This document shows positions 8,721-19,554 of a DNA stretch of 64,000 bases, in pieces. The notes under the pieces are model-generated. The model worked only from the letters and a program-made list of their open reading frames with translations. It was not told the origin of the DNA and searched no databases. A program made the translations under genes and the position numbers. This stretch comes from Phytophthora hibernalis (lineage: Eukaryota > Oomycota > Peronosporomycetes > Peronosporales > Peronosporaceae): the NCBI GenBank assembly GCA_012656075.1, contig JAAKBF010000020.1:930001-994000 (forward strand), read 5' to 3'. Each line of letters starts with the position of its first letter. Position 1 is the first letter of the stretch.

Positions 8721-10905
8721 TTGCGCTGCGCTGATTGGATGCTCGGCGGACTTCTAACCAATCAGAGCGAGTGAGGTTTTTCGATCCGAACCGACTCGTT
8801 ACTTCGCGCTGGCTCATCTGCTTCATACAAAGCGCAGCACGAGCTCGATTCGGCCACGAGGTTATTTGGGCGCGGCTGGTGTGCACCACACCATATGCGA
8901 CACCATCCGTATCTTTTCTATCGGAAGTGATTGGTTGTCGGGTGCGATTTCTATCGGGGTACGTCGCCTCGCCCTGCCCGCGTAGAGGGCTGGCCGAGAT
9001 TGTTTTACACGAGCTCGACGTTCACGCTCCGTCCAGGGTTCGTCGTGGTGGCAGGCCAAGCGAGAATACTTTCTGGCCTGTGCGAGCTGATCCTGCTGAT
9101 GCTGTTGCTGGCTATTATAGTTGGCAAAACAGCCAGCAACATGCGTCTCGATTGAGACTCGCCAGCTCTGCCGCTGAGCCGAGGCAAATCGAGCAAGCGG
9201 CGGGCAATTCGGAGTGCGGGCCGTGTCCTGATTGCTAGGATTGCTGCGACTGCGAAAAACTGAGCGCGGGACGAACCACCCAAATGTTGCAGCGGTTGAG
9301 TCAAACTTTGACAGCACCGTCGCAGCGCAGCTTTCACCCGTTGCTTGGTGTTGTTATAATACTGTAAGGTTTCTCTGCTGTTGCCGTGCTGCCAAGCTCC
9401 AACAGGATGGCGGTGTGTGCCGCCGACGCCTCGGTTCTGGCCGCCGTGTGTTCGTGTGCTAACACCGGCAAGAGCTGACAGACATGTGGATCTCTCCTTC
9501 ATGTACCGGTATTATTGCTGTCTCCAGCAAGTGATCATACCGCGCGGCAACAGTCCGCTGCTTGGGAAACCCTGCTTCAGCAGCTATTAATGCACGGCCG
9601 TTGCGTCGAGCATTTGTGCAAACGGACGCGCTAAGTAATTGGACAGGAACGTGAGGCGGGCGGGTGGCGGAGCTTTCGGATACGAAAGCTGGCGGACCTG
9701 CTCGTCGCCGCTGTTCCAAGCCTCTGCAGCACAGCCGGCGATCTGCCACCGTGTTGCTTCGCGATTGAACGTACAACCGGTATTTCAGCGGTCGAAAGGC
9801 ACCAAACGCTAACAAGCGCCACGCAAGTTGCCTTGCTTGCCGCCCGGTGGCAACTTCGAGCAAAGCAATCTGATAATCGAGCAGGTTAAACGGGACGAGG
9901 CGATGGCAATTGCCCTCCATCGTCGAGGTGCAGATTTGCTGCAAGGTCGAGCGCAAGCGCCGGCAAAGGGTGAACGACGACGGCAACTGCAACTTGGCTT
10001 GCCAACCGGAATCGAGGCGCGCTTCGGCTTTGGCAAAGCGAGCCGAAGGTGAGCCTGTCGACGTCGTCGCGTTGTCCGCGGCGGTATTTGGAATCGAGCA
10101 TTCGATCCTGCCATATTCGATGCACTGCTATTTTGCGTTGGATGCGCAGAGCCGGGTTCAGCCAGAGCCGGGGCTTCTCTTACTAACTCTAAGTCATTTG
10201 TACGTGTATACTAACAGTAGGACCCTTTAAAATAGCATAAAGAGCCGGGGACGACTATGAGACAAAAAACGGAGTCCCATCTGTGCAGCACCGGGACATT
10301 TATCTGTATCGTCTGACGAGGTGAGCTCGACTTCGAGCCGAGCTTGTTTGCTTGCCAGGAAGTGACCCGATCGGACCAGCCCGATGAGTTAGCCAGCGCT
10401 GGTCGCAAATGATCGTGGTGCGCGTGCCGTCTTCAACATGGCGCGGTGTCAACGTCCGGAGCCCGTGCAATTGGGACGAGCGCGTCTCCGACGTGGTGCC
10501 ACCTTGGCACTGCCAAGGTGGCAGTTGGAGCAGTTGGAACTGCCAACTGCTGCTGATGCTGATGCACCACGACGGCACCTCACACTTGGCGGTCGCTTGG
10601 GACACTGGTGAGGAATCGATCGCCTCTCCAAACTGGAGTACATGTACCGGTACAAGCAGCAAAGACCCCGCGGCTTCCCGGCGGTGCTGCTCGAGTCCAG
10701 AACCTCCACCCTGACGTGTCCGGGTGAGGGCCACTTCGGTATCGATGTGTGGTCGACCTTGTGACCTGCCGGTTGTTTGCTTGCGGGTCACCTGCTTTCA
10801 TCCATCACTGCTGTCGCCAAACTTAGCGGCCCGCCACGCTTTTTATAGGATACTTCCCGCCATGGTCACTACGCTGCTGAGCACAAGCCGTCGTTGATTG
10901 CAGTG
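8721..10905. other. Long intergenic region upstream of H+-ATPase copy 1
   Basis: No convincing gene; the ORFs here have no recognisable content. It holds conserved non-coding islands shared in inverted orientation with the region upstream of copy 2. Island 9718..9764 matches 13830..13875, and island 9884..9950 matches parts of 13686..13785. Relative to copy 2, about 800 extra bases (roughly 8760-9710) separate these islands from the core promoter, suggesting an insertion here or a deletion there. Small hairpins occur at 10497..10523 and 10530..10550. Confidence 0.6.
10497..10523. repeat. Perfect 11-bp inverted repeat with 5-nt loop
   Basis: Arms TGCCACCTTGG and CCAAGGTGGCA flank the loop CACTG. 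A second 8-bp hairpin (GCAGTTGG/CCAACTGC) follows at 10530..10550. They lie about 400 bases upstream of the coiled-coil gene. Function unknown. Confidence 0.6.
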
Positions 10906-12450
10906 ATGGTGGCCGGTGGCCTTGTGCTCACGCCGGCGCAACGCACCCTCGTTGAGAAGAGTCGCGCCGTCAAACAGCAGCGCGCGGCGGCATTGGTGGC
11001 CCAGCACGAGCTCGACGCCAGAGCTCGCGCGCACGTGCAAGAGGTCAGGTCTCGATGCCAGTCTCAGCCTGCGCCTCCTGCTCGACGCCTCATCCTGCGT
11101 CACGTAGGCGAAGAGCTTGCCCGCGTCGCGCAACGGGTGCCGTCCAAGGCGCGGCCGACACCTGCCCGCGCCAGCAACAATCGGAGATCACCGTCCAGCG
11201 CGTCTGCAGCCAGCAACCACAACGACGGCGAGCAGCAGAGTGCAGATGACGACTATGACGAAGAGCGGTTCGGTCCCGTGCGACGGCCTCCGCGCAAGCA
11301 GCCGCCGAACCTCTGGGTCCCGGTAAGTCTCTTGTCGCCTTCCACCCGATGCACCATCCGAACTATTATAATGTGAATGACTCGCGACTGGCAAAATTGG
11401 CAGATCTTTGAGCAGGAAGCGGCGGAGGTGCTGCAAGCCAAGACGGAAGCGGAGCGCAGACGTCTGGCGGCTGCTGCCGAGTACCGGGATCAACTGGCGC
11501 AGCAAGAAGCCAACAAGCACCGCAAGCGCTTGGACGAGAAGGCGACGGCCGATGTCTTCGCTCTCGCACAGGCAGCTCAGCAGGCCGAGTGGCGAGAGCA
11601 GGAGAGGGCCAAGCAGAAGCACCGTCAGGATCAAGTGGTGGTTGAAGCCCAGCGCTGGCAGCAAGATCTCCGTGCACAGGCTGAGGCGCTGCAGGTGGTG
11701 CAACAGACAAAGGAGCGCAACGAGCGTCGCGTGCTTGAGCGGTTCCGACTGATGGACGAGGAGGAGAAGCGCCGTAAGGCACAACGCAAAGCGGTCGAGA
11801 TGGAGGAGGTCGTGCGAGTCAAGCAGGCGAATGCGCAGCAGTTAGAGCTTAAGCGGCAGGTCATGTTGCGCGAGCAGCAAAATGACCTGGATCTCCAAAA
11901 AGCCTACGAGAAGAAGCTTGAGACGCAGGAGGCTGCGCGCCAGGCAGAGCTGGATGCGATCCTCGCCAAGCAGAGCCAAAAGGTGAAGTTGGCTCTGCTC
12001 AATGTGAAGACCGCGGAGGAGAAGGCCCGTGAGGACGAGCAGCGGGCACTAGCGGTACAGGCGGTTTTGCGGGCTCGAGAGACCGAGTTGCTGGAGCAAA
12101 AGGAACGCAAGAAACGAGAGGCTGCGCGCGCGCAGGTGCAGGCGTTAACGCTGCAGAAGCAAGAGAAGAAGTCCCGACGACTCTCACTGGAGCAAGAGGA
12201 AGTTGTCTACGCCAATAAGTTTAAGGCGGACTTCCACTCGTGGCAACACGAGCAGGCTGTGGTGACGGACAATGTACACAATCGCAACCGCGAGTACCAA
12301 ATGCTGGTTCGGCAGCAGATGAACGAGGACGCTGTGCGCAGAGCCGAAGAAGACAAGTATGGCATGACTCTGTTAGAGGCGGAATTCAACACCAAGCTGC
12401 TGCAGAAAGCTGGAATCACCTCACCGCCCGAGGACATTCATCGTAGATAG
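10906..12450 (+). CDS. Long coiled-coil protein, two exons, function unknown
   Basis: Exon 1 is 10906..11322 and exon 2 is 11404..12450; the 81-bp intron 11323..11403 has GTAAGT...CAG and joins LWVP to IFEQEAAEVLQ in phase 0, giving about 487 aa. I chose the ATG at 10906 (MVAGGLVLTPAQRTLVEKS); the codon that opens the longer frame is TTG. The first 40 residues are helical. Residues 60-130 are basic, Ser/Pro-rich and disordered, with an acidic patch DDDYDEERFG. Exon 2 is almost wholly Glu/Gln/Arg/Lys/Ala heptad-like coiled coil, ending in a short globular tail (LLEAEFNTKLLQKAGI). The composition resembles trichohyalin/plectin-homology proteins of cilia and flagella, which would suit zoospores, but no family signature is secure. 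It lies between the two H+-ATPase copies. Confidence 0.8.
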
Positions 12451-13685
12451 GCATCACTCGTACTAAAAGGTTTACTTTGAAGTAATATGAAAAGGGGTAC
12501 TGCAGCGTAGCCTTTATGGCGGAACCTGCAGCTCACATTGGTTCTTTTGAGCTCGAGTTCGCATGCTTCACTGCCAGCCCATTCTGAAATTGTTGCCACC
12601 AGCAAATGAATGCCTCTTGCATCCGTCTATTTTGCTTCTTTGAGCGAAGATTAAATGCAAGCTTTCACGTTTATTACTGCCGACAGGTCTTGCAACTTGG
12701 ATAAACTACTGCTCTACAGCTTACTACGCAAAGTAGCTTTTCCAGGACCTACTGTATTAATACGCTGACACAAGACATCCGAGCCCAGTATACGTGCAGC
12801 GCAGAAATCTCTGATCTCCCGAGTTCACCAGGAACGCTAATCGCTTACGCTCTCAATCTGCACACCAAGGAGCACGTGAACAAGCTCTTTACCGGATAGT
12901 TGTTGCGAAGCGATAATTATCACCACTGGCCACAAATACATTCACATTTTTCCTACCGGGCCACATTTAAGTTACTAAGATATAGAACAAAGGATCTCTC
13001 ATTGAGAAGCCCCGTTGCGCGTTAGGCGTGCAAACGAGGAGAGAGGGGATGTTCTATTCTCCGACTTCAGACCCGCTTCCTGCCAGTGAAGATGCACACA
13101 AGAGCTGAAGCGTAGTTCGAAGTATTTCTCCAGTCGGCGATTGACCACGAAGACCCCGGCGTTCAGGCGTGGGCCAGAGAGTTATCGCAATTTGTGCTGG
13201 AATTCTCTTTGAACGGCATTCTTGCATCAAGTTGTGATGTCAAGTGCTGGAGCAGCACTGCAGCTCATGCTGCTGGAGAAGACAAACTCGAGTAAAAGCT
13301 ACTTAAGTATAACAAGAGAATTGGCCAACTGAATGACGCCGGTGGTGATATTACATGTACCTAGTGCTTCGGAACACAGTACATTATTTTAATACATGGA
13401 ATAATGCCGCGAAACTGGCACTCATTCTTTGTAGGCGAATCGAAGCGCCAATGATCCGGGGACGCAGTGCGGCCAAAGTGACTCGAACAACTTTTCTAGG
13501 AGCTTTAAATTAAATAAATTGACAAGCAGGCAATGCACAGGTATTGCATGTACTTCGAAGTATACATGTTGAACATGCCATGGTACATTATGAGCTTATC
13601 GTTTGAGCGACGCTCATTGAGCGTCGCTCAAACGCTTAAAAGCGAAGACCAGGACGGTTTCCTCTGCGACCTTTTGTCAGGTCTC
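12451..13685. other. Intergenic region, no gene seen
   Basis: Roughly 1.2 kb of lower-GC sequence with no ORF of recognisable content on either strand. It contains the 3' flank of the coiled-coil gene, an A/T-rich patch near 13500-13520, and the long hairpin at 13600..13634. Confidence 0.5.
13600..13634. repeat. Perfect 16-bp inverted repeat, 3-nt loop
   Basis: The left arm CGTTTGAGCGACGCTC (13600..13615) and right arm GAGCGTCGCTCAAACG (13619..13634) are perfect complements separated by ATT. The hairpin sits about 700 bases upstream of H+-ATPase copy 2, at the outer edge of its conserved upstream islands. It could be a cruciform, a protein-binding palindrome or a breakpoint scar; nothing in the sequence selects among these. 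Confidence 0.8.
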
Positions 13686-13875
13686 GTTGCAGCAAATCCG
13701 ATCCACCGAGGGCAATTGCCTTCAATGCATCACGATGATCTTATGCTCCGGCTCGTGGATCGCCTCGTCCCGTTTAACATGCCTACAAGCTTGCTTTCCC
13801 CCTTACGACCGCCGGAACACGCCGAGCTGCGAGGCAACACGGTGGCAGATCGCTGGCTGTGCCGCAAAGGCTTGA
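13686..13875 (+). promoter_or_regulatory. Conserved upstream islands of H+-ATPase copy 2
   Basis: Two blocks match the region upstream of copy 1 in inverted orientation: one around TTGCAGCAAATC, GGGCAATTGCC and CGCCTCGTCCCGTTTAAC (13686..13785), and one around AACACGGTGGCAGATCGC (13830..13875). Differences between copies fall on all codon positions, so this is conserved non-coding DNA, probably promoter. Copy 2 has an extra stretch of about 40 bases inside the first block. Confidence 0.6.
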
Positions 13876-14184
13876 GCGCAACATTTTACGGGCCGCCCGC
13901 CTCACATTCGTGCGCTCAATTTCTCATCGGTTCGTTCGCGTCGTGCGTTGGTAACCGAGCTTGTGTATCGCGACGGGCAGCGGTGCTGGTGGTGGAGGCG
14001 ACGGACCTAACCACTTGGAGCCTGAGAGCCGTTCAAGCGACGACGGGAAGAGGGGGCTGCTGCCGTCTGGCGAACGGCACATGATGTGACGGGGAGATTG
14101 GTTGCAAGGGCTGCGGGCAGAGAGCAGGGCGGGCTCGCAACGCACACGGAGCGCTCGATTGTGTGGCCGGGCGGTGGTGGGATC

Positions 14185-14200
14185 CTCATTCTGCAATTTC
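14185..14200 (+). promoter_or_regulatory. Oomycete Inr/FPR-like core promoter of H+-ATPase copy 2
   Basis: CTCATTCTGCAATTTC is a near-perfect initiator plus flanking element, about 135-150 bases upstream of the ATG at 14334. It is the counterpart of 8632..8648 and fits the oomycete consensus slightly better. Confidence 0.7.
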
Positions 14201-14333
14201 CCGACTGTCACCGACGCCGCGCACTTCTCCAAGCTCGCTGCCGTCCGTTTCCCGTCGAGAGACCAGCCAGAGCCTTCCTCAACTGACCAAGTCCGTCGAC
14301 GAAGCTTCGGGCTCCGCACCAGACACACCCAAA

Positions 14334-17300
14334 ATGGCTGGTGCCGCAGGAACTCGTACATGTCCATGGCGACGCCCAACGACGTCAAGAACTACACGAA
14401 CGACGTGGGCCAGGTGCAGTGGGCGCAGGTGCCGCTGAACGCGGCGCTGGATAAGCTCAAGACGTCCCGCGAGGGACTGACGTCCGACGAGGCCGAGAAG
14501 CGGCTGGCCGAGTACGGCCCGAACAAGCTGCCGGAGGAGAAGGTGAACAAGCTGACGCTGTTCCTGGGCTTCATGTGGAACCCGCTGTCGTGGGCCATGG
14601 AGGTGGCCGCCGTGCTGTCGATCGTGCTGCTGGACTACGCCGACTTTGCGTTGATCCTGTTCCTGCTGCTGCTGAACGCGTGCATCGGGTACTTCGAGGA
14701 GGTGCAGGCGGGCGACGCCGTGTCGGCGCTCATGGGCCAGCTGGCGCCGGAGGCCAAGGTGTTCCGTGACGGGGAGATTAAGAATGTGCCGGCGGACCTT
14801 TTGGTGCCCGGCGACGTGCTGCGCGTGCGTCTGGGCGACGTGATCCCGGCCGACCTCAAGTTCCTGGAGGGCGACGCCATCAAGGTGGACCAGTCGTCGC
14901 TGACGGGCGAGTCACTGCCGGTGACCAAGAACGAGGGCGACGAGGGCTACTCTGGCTCGGTGGTCAAGCAGGGCGAGATCGAGGCCGTGGTGACCAGCAC
15001 GGGCATCAACACTTTCCTGGGCCGCGCCGCCGAGAAGATCGCGTCGGCCGACTCGCACGGCCGCCTGCAGATGGTGCTTACTACGGTGGGCAACTTCTGC
15101 ATGGTGTCGATCCTGTTCTGGTGCGTAGTGGAGCTGCTGGTGCAGATGGCCGGCCGCAGCTCGCAGAACCCGTGCGTGATCGTGACGGACGGCTGCCTGG
15201 GCGTGGCCAACATCCTGGTGCTGATCGTGGGCGGTATCCCCGTGGCCATGCCAACGGTGCTGTCGGTGACTCTTGCCATCGGCTCGTCGGCTCTGGCCAA
15301 GGAGAACGCCATCGTGACGCGTCTCACGTGCATTGAGGAGATGGCCAGCATGGAGGTGCTGTGCTCGGACAAGACGGCACGCTCACGCTGAACCAGCTCT
15401 CGGTGGACATGGACAACCTGATCCCGTACAACAACTTCACCGCGGACGACATCCTGAAGTACGGCGCTCTGTCAGCTCGTACGGAGAACAACGAGGCCAT
15501 CGATGTGGTGTGCCACAACACGTACCCGGGCAAGGACACGATGTGGGAGGAGTACACGCTGCTGCACTATACGCCGTTCGACCCCACGACGAAGCGCACG
15601 ATTGCCAAGCTCAAGGACAACAAGACGGGCGAGGTCTTCCGTGCCGTGAAGGGCGCCCCGCAGGTAGTGCTGGACATGGACGTGAACGCCGACACTCTGC
15701 GTGTTGAGGTGGAGGACCGCATCAACGAGTTCGCTTCGCGCGGCTACCGTGGTCTGGGTGTGGGTATATCTCGCAGCGGCGACGTGCCGGTGGAGGAGTG
15801 CGAGTGGCAGATGATCGGTCTGCTGCCGCTGTTCGACCCTCCTCGCCACGACACGGCCGACACTGTGAAGAAGGCCATTGCTCTGGGCATCGCGGTGAAG
15901 ATGGTCACTGGTGACCAGAAGGCTATCGCTGTCGAGACGTGCCGTCAACTGGGAATGCCGACGAACATCCTTGACACTTCTTTCTTCAACACGGCGCCTC
16001 CTCCTGGACTGGACCTGGCGCAAATGATCTACGACACGGACGGGTTTGCTCAGGTGTTCCCGGAGCACAAGTTCGAGATCGTGAAGCACTTGCAGTCGCT
16101 GGACAAGGTGGTGGGCATGACGGGTGACGGCGTGAACGACGCGCCTGCCCTGGCTCAGGCCGACATTGGTATTGCTGTGGACGATGCCACGGACGCTGCG
16201 CGTGCCGCGTCGGACATTGTGCTGGTTTCTCCCGGTCTGAGTGTGATCATCACGGCCATCCGCATGAGTCGCGAAATTTTCCTGCGCATGAAGAACTACG
16301 CCATGTACTCGATCGCCATGACGGTGCGTATCGTGTTCACGTTCGGCATCCTGACCGTGGCGTGGAACTGGTACTTCCCGCCTATTCTTGTTGTGATCCT
16401 GGCCATCCTGAACGACGGCACCATTCTGACGATCTCGAAGGACAACGTGGTTGCGTCGCCGCACCCGGACTCGTGGAAGTTGCGTGAGGTGTTCATCTCG
16501 TCGATCACGTTCGGCCTGTGGCTGACGCTGTCAACCGTTGTGCTGTTCGCTATCGTGAACAACTCGAGCGGTTTCGAGAGTACGGGCGTTGAGAACTTGT
16601 GTGCTAGCTGCATGCAGAACGAATGCCACGACTTCTTCCAGGACCAGTACCAGACTTGTGTGATGGACAACAACGCGACGGGCTGTGGTGAGATGACGGG
16701 CAGCGTGCCGCAGTCTGCCAGCGTGCAGGACGTTGGCTCTTTCCGTGAGAGCGCCATCAACGCTTACTGGACGCAGTACCAGGAGAAGTACGACTCGCGC
16801 TCGAAGCTGTTCGAGGACCTGGCGGACGTGCACCTCAACAGCCTGCCGAACGACGAGAAGCCGTCGGCCGAGGCTGCGTACAACCAGTACGTGTACGCGT
16901 ACACGCTGGGTGTTGGCGGTGCCGCGTACGAGGGTGACTACGACGTGTTCACTGCTGCGCAGCAGGGCAAGGGAGTGGAGTTCATCGGCAAGGACGAGGT
17001 GCCCATCACGAACGAGGTGGCCTTCTGCGACTACGTGTGGGGCTTCAGCAACTGGAACCAGACGTGGACGCGCAACAACGAGATGATCGGCCCCGGCATC
17101 CAGCGCAAGGAGGGTGTGCTGCGTTCGCTGGTGTACCTGCAGGTGTCGATCTCCGGCCAGGCTCTTATCTTCGTGACGCGTACGGCCGGCAGCAACAACT
17201 GGTTCTTCGCTGAGAAGCCGTGCAACCTGCTGCTGATCGCCTTCGTGTTCGCCCAGATCGTTGCTTCGGTGATCGGCTGGATCGGCTTCGGCGGCTACCC

Positions 17301-17538
17301 GACGGACCGTATTGCTGTGATCGGCTGCGGCGGCGGCTACACGCTGATTGCCTGGCTGTGGGCCATCATCTGGCAGTTCCCGCTTGACGTGATCAAGTTT
17401 GTGGTGAACCACCTTCTGACCAAGAACGCGTACTCGAACAAGGCGTTCACGGAGCGCATCAACGCCGGCCACCCGACGATGACGCACTCGGTTGTGTCGA
17501 ACGCGCAGCGCTCTATCCGTGCCAGCCGCACCGTGTAA
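14334..17538 (+). pseudogene. Plasma-membrane H+-ATPase, copy 2, two single-base deletions
   Basis: Same 1068-aa pump as copy 1, on the opposite strand. Two bases are missing. One G of GGG is lost just after the start (GCAGGGAAC becomes GCAGGAAC at about 14350). One G of ACGGGCACG is lost at about 15377, inside the DKTGTLT phosphorylation motif. The first puts the canonical ATG out of frame, although MSMATPNDV downstream could serve as a start. The second would truncate the protein immediately after the catalytic Asp. Everything else, including the MTGDGVNDAPAL hinge and all membrane segments, is intact. Both losses are GGG-to-GG changes of the kind seen throughout the window, so I favour assembly error and a functional second gene. 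A real recent null allele is the alternative. Confidence 0.85.
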
Positions 17539-17934
17539 GCAGGCTATGATGTTGGGCCGCGTGCAGAAGCAGTGGCTGCTGGACCATAACGGTGTCAAGA
17601 GAAGACATCCGTCTTAGCGGTCACGTACAACTTTGCTGTTGAGCTGCCACAGCCGCCTCAATTGCGGGGCACTCTGCCTGAGTTCACAAGTGCATCGTAC
17701 AAGTGTAGATTTACATCTTCTAGAAACACGAACGTTAATACAACTTCATACTGCACATGAAATTCTGCGAAGCAAATATTTCGTGGATACGGGCAAAATA
17801 CATTGTCAGGGTCTGTGGCTGTTCAAAGCTAACAAACTCGCTAACTTCATACAGAAGTTACGGGCCTTGTGTTCATGGAGCAGGAGGAATGCTCATGCCG
17901 ACAGTCCCGGCACTACGCGCAGACTCGACGTCTG
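17539..17934. other. Convergent intergenic spacer
   Basis: 3' flank of H+-ATPase copy 2 and of the minus-strand FAR1-like gene. The first 60 bases retain fragments of the copy 1 3' flank (GATGTTGGG..CGC, CAGTGGCTGCT). No ORF of recognisable content was found. Confidence 0.5.
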
Positions 17935-18992
17935 TCATCGGTTCACTTCCAGCCTCCTCGCTCGGCTGAGCCTCCTCTTCCTCTCGCGTACGATGTTCAT
18001 TGCCACTTCCATCACCCGGAAGACGCCTGCAAATTGATTCGCCGGCACGGCTGCCAGCAGAGTAGCCACGGCCTTCCCATTGCGTGAGCCACCTTGAACT
18101 GCATCGTGGGGTCCACTGGCTCAGGTGTCTCGTCGTGACCGGTGCTTGACGTCGCGAGTCGATAGTCACGCAGTACCTCGTCCGGAAGAGTGAGTTTCAT
18201 CAAGACCTTCGGTCTCCTGTCCTTAGACTCGTCGCTGATCGTCTTTCCTTGTTGATCCTCACTGCTCATTGCCGCCGACGCTGCCGCCACCACCGCCTCC
18301 TCCTGGTTGCGTAGTCGTTGGAGGGTATTCCGCACGTCCTTGAGCGTGGGTGCACAGCTAGAGTTCTCCATGATGTAGCTGCGAATATCCTTCACCTTGA
18401 CGCCCGTCTTCCGCATGAGTTCGACGCAGCTGAGCACCGAGTCCGACAGGTTGAGTCTCGAGTTGCTGTACTGCATATAGGTCTCCTTGTCCACTCGGTG
18501 GTTGTGCGTCAGCAGCGCGCGCGTCACGTTCACCTCGTAGCGGTTGGCGGCCGGGTCGGCCAGCTTGAGGCACGCGTTGATCTGCACGTTGCAGCAAGTG
18601 GCGCGCACGTCCTGGCGGGCGCGTCGGCCGGTGCCGCGCGACACGAAGGCGCCGCTGTGCGTGCACACGAGCGTGAGCGAGTAGTTGCCGTACTTGTCCG
18701 GGATGAGGCGCGCGCTGTCGGCGTCCCGCGCGCCGGTGTCGGGCCCCGTCTTGGCGCGCGCCAAGAAGCGCTCGGCCATGCGCCGGTTGCGCAGCTTCAC
18801 GGACGTGGACGTGCGCTTGCGGAACAACTGGAAGCTGCGCCGTGCGTAGTCCTCCAGGTAGATGTGGAATGCCTCCCACGAGTCGAACACGCGCTGGTCC
18901 AGCGGCGCGCCCTCGTGTTGCGCGCGCGGCTCGGCTGGGGCCTCAGACGCGGCGGCCGGCGGCGCTGCAGGAGCTCCTGTCGCCGTGCTCAT
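17935..18992 (-). CDS. FAR1/MULE-type zinc-finger protein
   Basis: The start is the ATG at 18990-18992 (MSTATGAPAAPPAAA), with an Ala/Pro-rich first 30 residues. The core (about residues 34-215) begins FDSWEAFHIYLEDYARRSFQ. It contains a C...CC...H-x-H type finger (LVCTHSGAF, ATCCNVQINACLK, RALLTHNHRVDKETY) as in FAR1-family/MULE transposase N-terminal DNA-binding domains, and then a helical segment (SVLSCVELMRKTGVKVKDIR). No DDE transposase domain is present, so it is a domesticated finger protein or a truncated MULE derivative, probably a nuclear DNA binder. Near 18074 one base is missing (CCTTTCCC read as CCTTCCC). In the correct frame the C-terminus continues ATLLAAVPANQFAGVFRVME and ends in a basic helix, stop at 17935..17937. 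Confidence 0.75.
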
Positions 18993-19036
18993 AGAACCTT
19001 TGCTATATTTTGGCCAATAAACTACCAGAGCCCAAG
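18993..19036. promoter_or_regulatory. 44-bp bidirectional start-to-start spacer
   Basis: The FAR1-like ATG (minus) and the ALG13 ATG (plus) are separated by only 44 bases containing TATATTTTGGCCAATAAAC, with a CCAAT element. Transcription starts must lie inside this spacer or within the neighbouring coding region. If ALG13 used a later start the spacer would be longer, but MHAFVTVGTTKFD is the expected N-terminus. Confidence 0.6.
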
Positions 19037-19542
19037 ATGCACGCTTTCGTTACAGTTGGGACGACCAAGTTCGATGCGCTGATTGAGGCGCTGGATACGG
19101 ACGCTTGTCTCGCCGCGTTGGTGGCGCGCGGCTTCAGATCGCTGCGTATGCAGATAGGTCATGGAGATCACGTGCCGCGCGCGACGTTCCGGGGCTGGAG
19201 CTGAGCTTTTACCGTCACGACCCGCAGTACAAGCGCGACGTGGCCAAAGCCGACCTGGTCATCAGCCACGCCGGCGCCGGCTCCATCATGGACGGCCTGG
19301 CGCTCAGGAAGAAGTTGCTGGTAGTGGTCAACACGACTCTCATGGACAACCACCAGGCGGAGCTGGCCGAGGCCATGGCCGACCAGAAATACTGTCTGCA
19401 GACGTCGGTCCAGGCGGTACAGAATACGCTCGAGCACGGCGACTGGGACGACCTGCAGCCGTACCCGCAGCCGGACGAGCAGGCTTTCCCCGACTTGGTG
19501 GACGCTGTTACGGGCGTGGCTGAAGCTAGCAAGGAGCAATAG
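19037..19542 (+). CDS. ALG13: ALG13-type UDP-GlcNAc transferase subunit
   Basis: Catalytic partner of membrane-bound ALG14. Together they add the second GlcNAc to dolichol-PP-GlcNAc on the cytosolic face of the ER at the start of N-glycan assembly. MHAFVTVGTTKFDALIEALD is the typical start of the family, and the GT28 C-terminal signature ISHAGAGSIMDGLALRKKLL with VVVNTTLMDNHQAELAEAM is complete. Total length of about 169 aa fits. One base is missing near 19183 (between ..HVPRA and VPGLELSFYRHD), so the first frame stops early at 19202. The missing base is probably a consensus error because the sequence is otherwise well conserved. The stop codon lies 12 bases from the stop of the convergent giant gene. 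Confidence 0.88.
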
Positions 19543-19554
19543 AGAGGAACCAAC

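Larger units (their letters stand above)
14110..17538. repeat. Inverted duplication, right arm (H+-ATPase copy 2 plus 5' UTR)
   Basis: Inverted counterpart of 5292..8720. Coding DNA looks identical over long stretches, because antisense frames translate to the same residues in both arms. The leader has scattered substitutions and the 3' flank beyond the stop quickly diverges, although a GATGTTGGG block and CAGTGG-type fragments are still shared. Confidence 0.85.

Noticed and set aside
9230..9520. Small ORFs near 9.2-9.5 kb as candidate genes.
   Set aside because: No start context, no domain, and the region is the interposed non-coding stretch upstream of H+-ATPase copy 1.
9459..9992. ORF upstream of H+-ATPase copy 1 with a partner ORF at 13533-14084 sharing residues such as NTVADR.
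   Set aside because: The shared nucleotides change at all codon positions and the frames are otherwise dissimilar; conserved promoter DNA explains it better than a gene.
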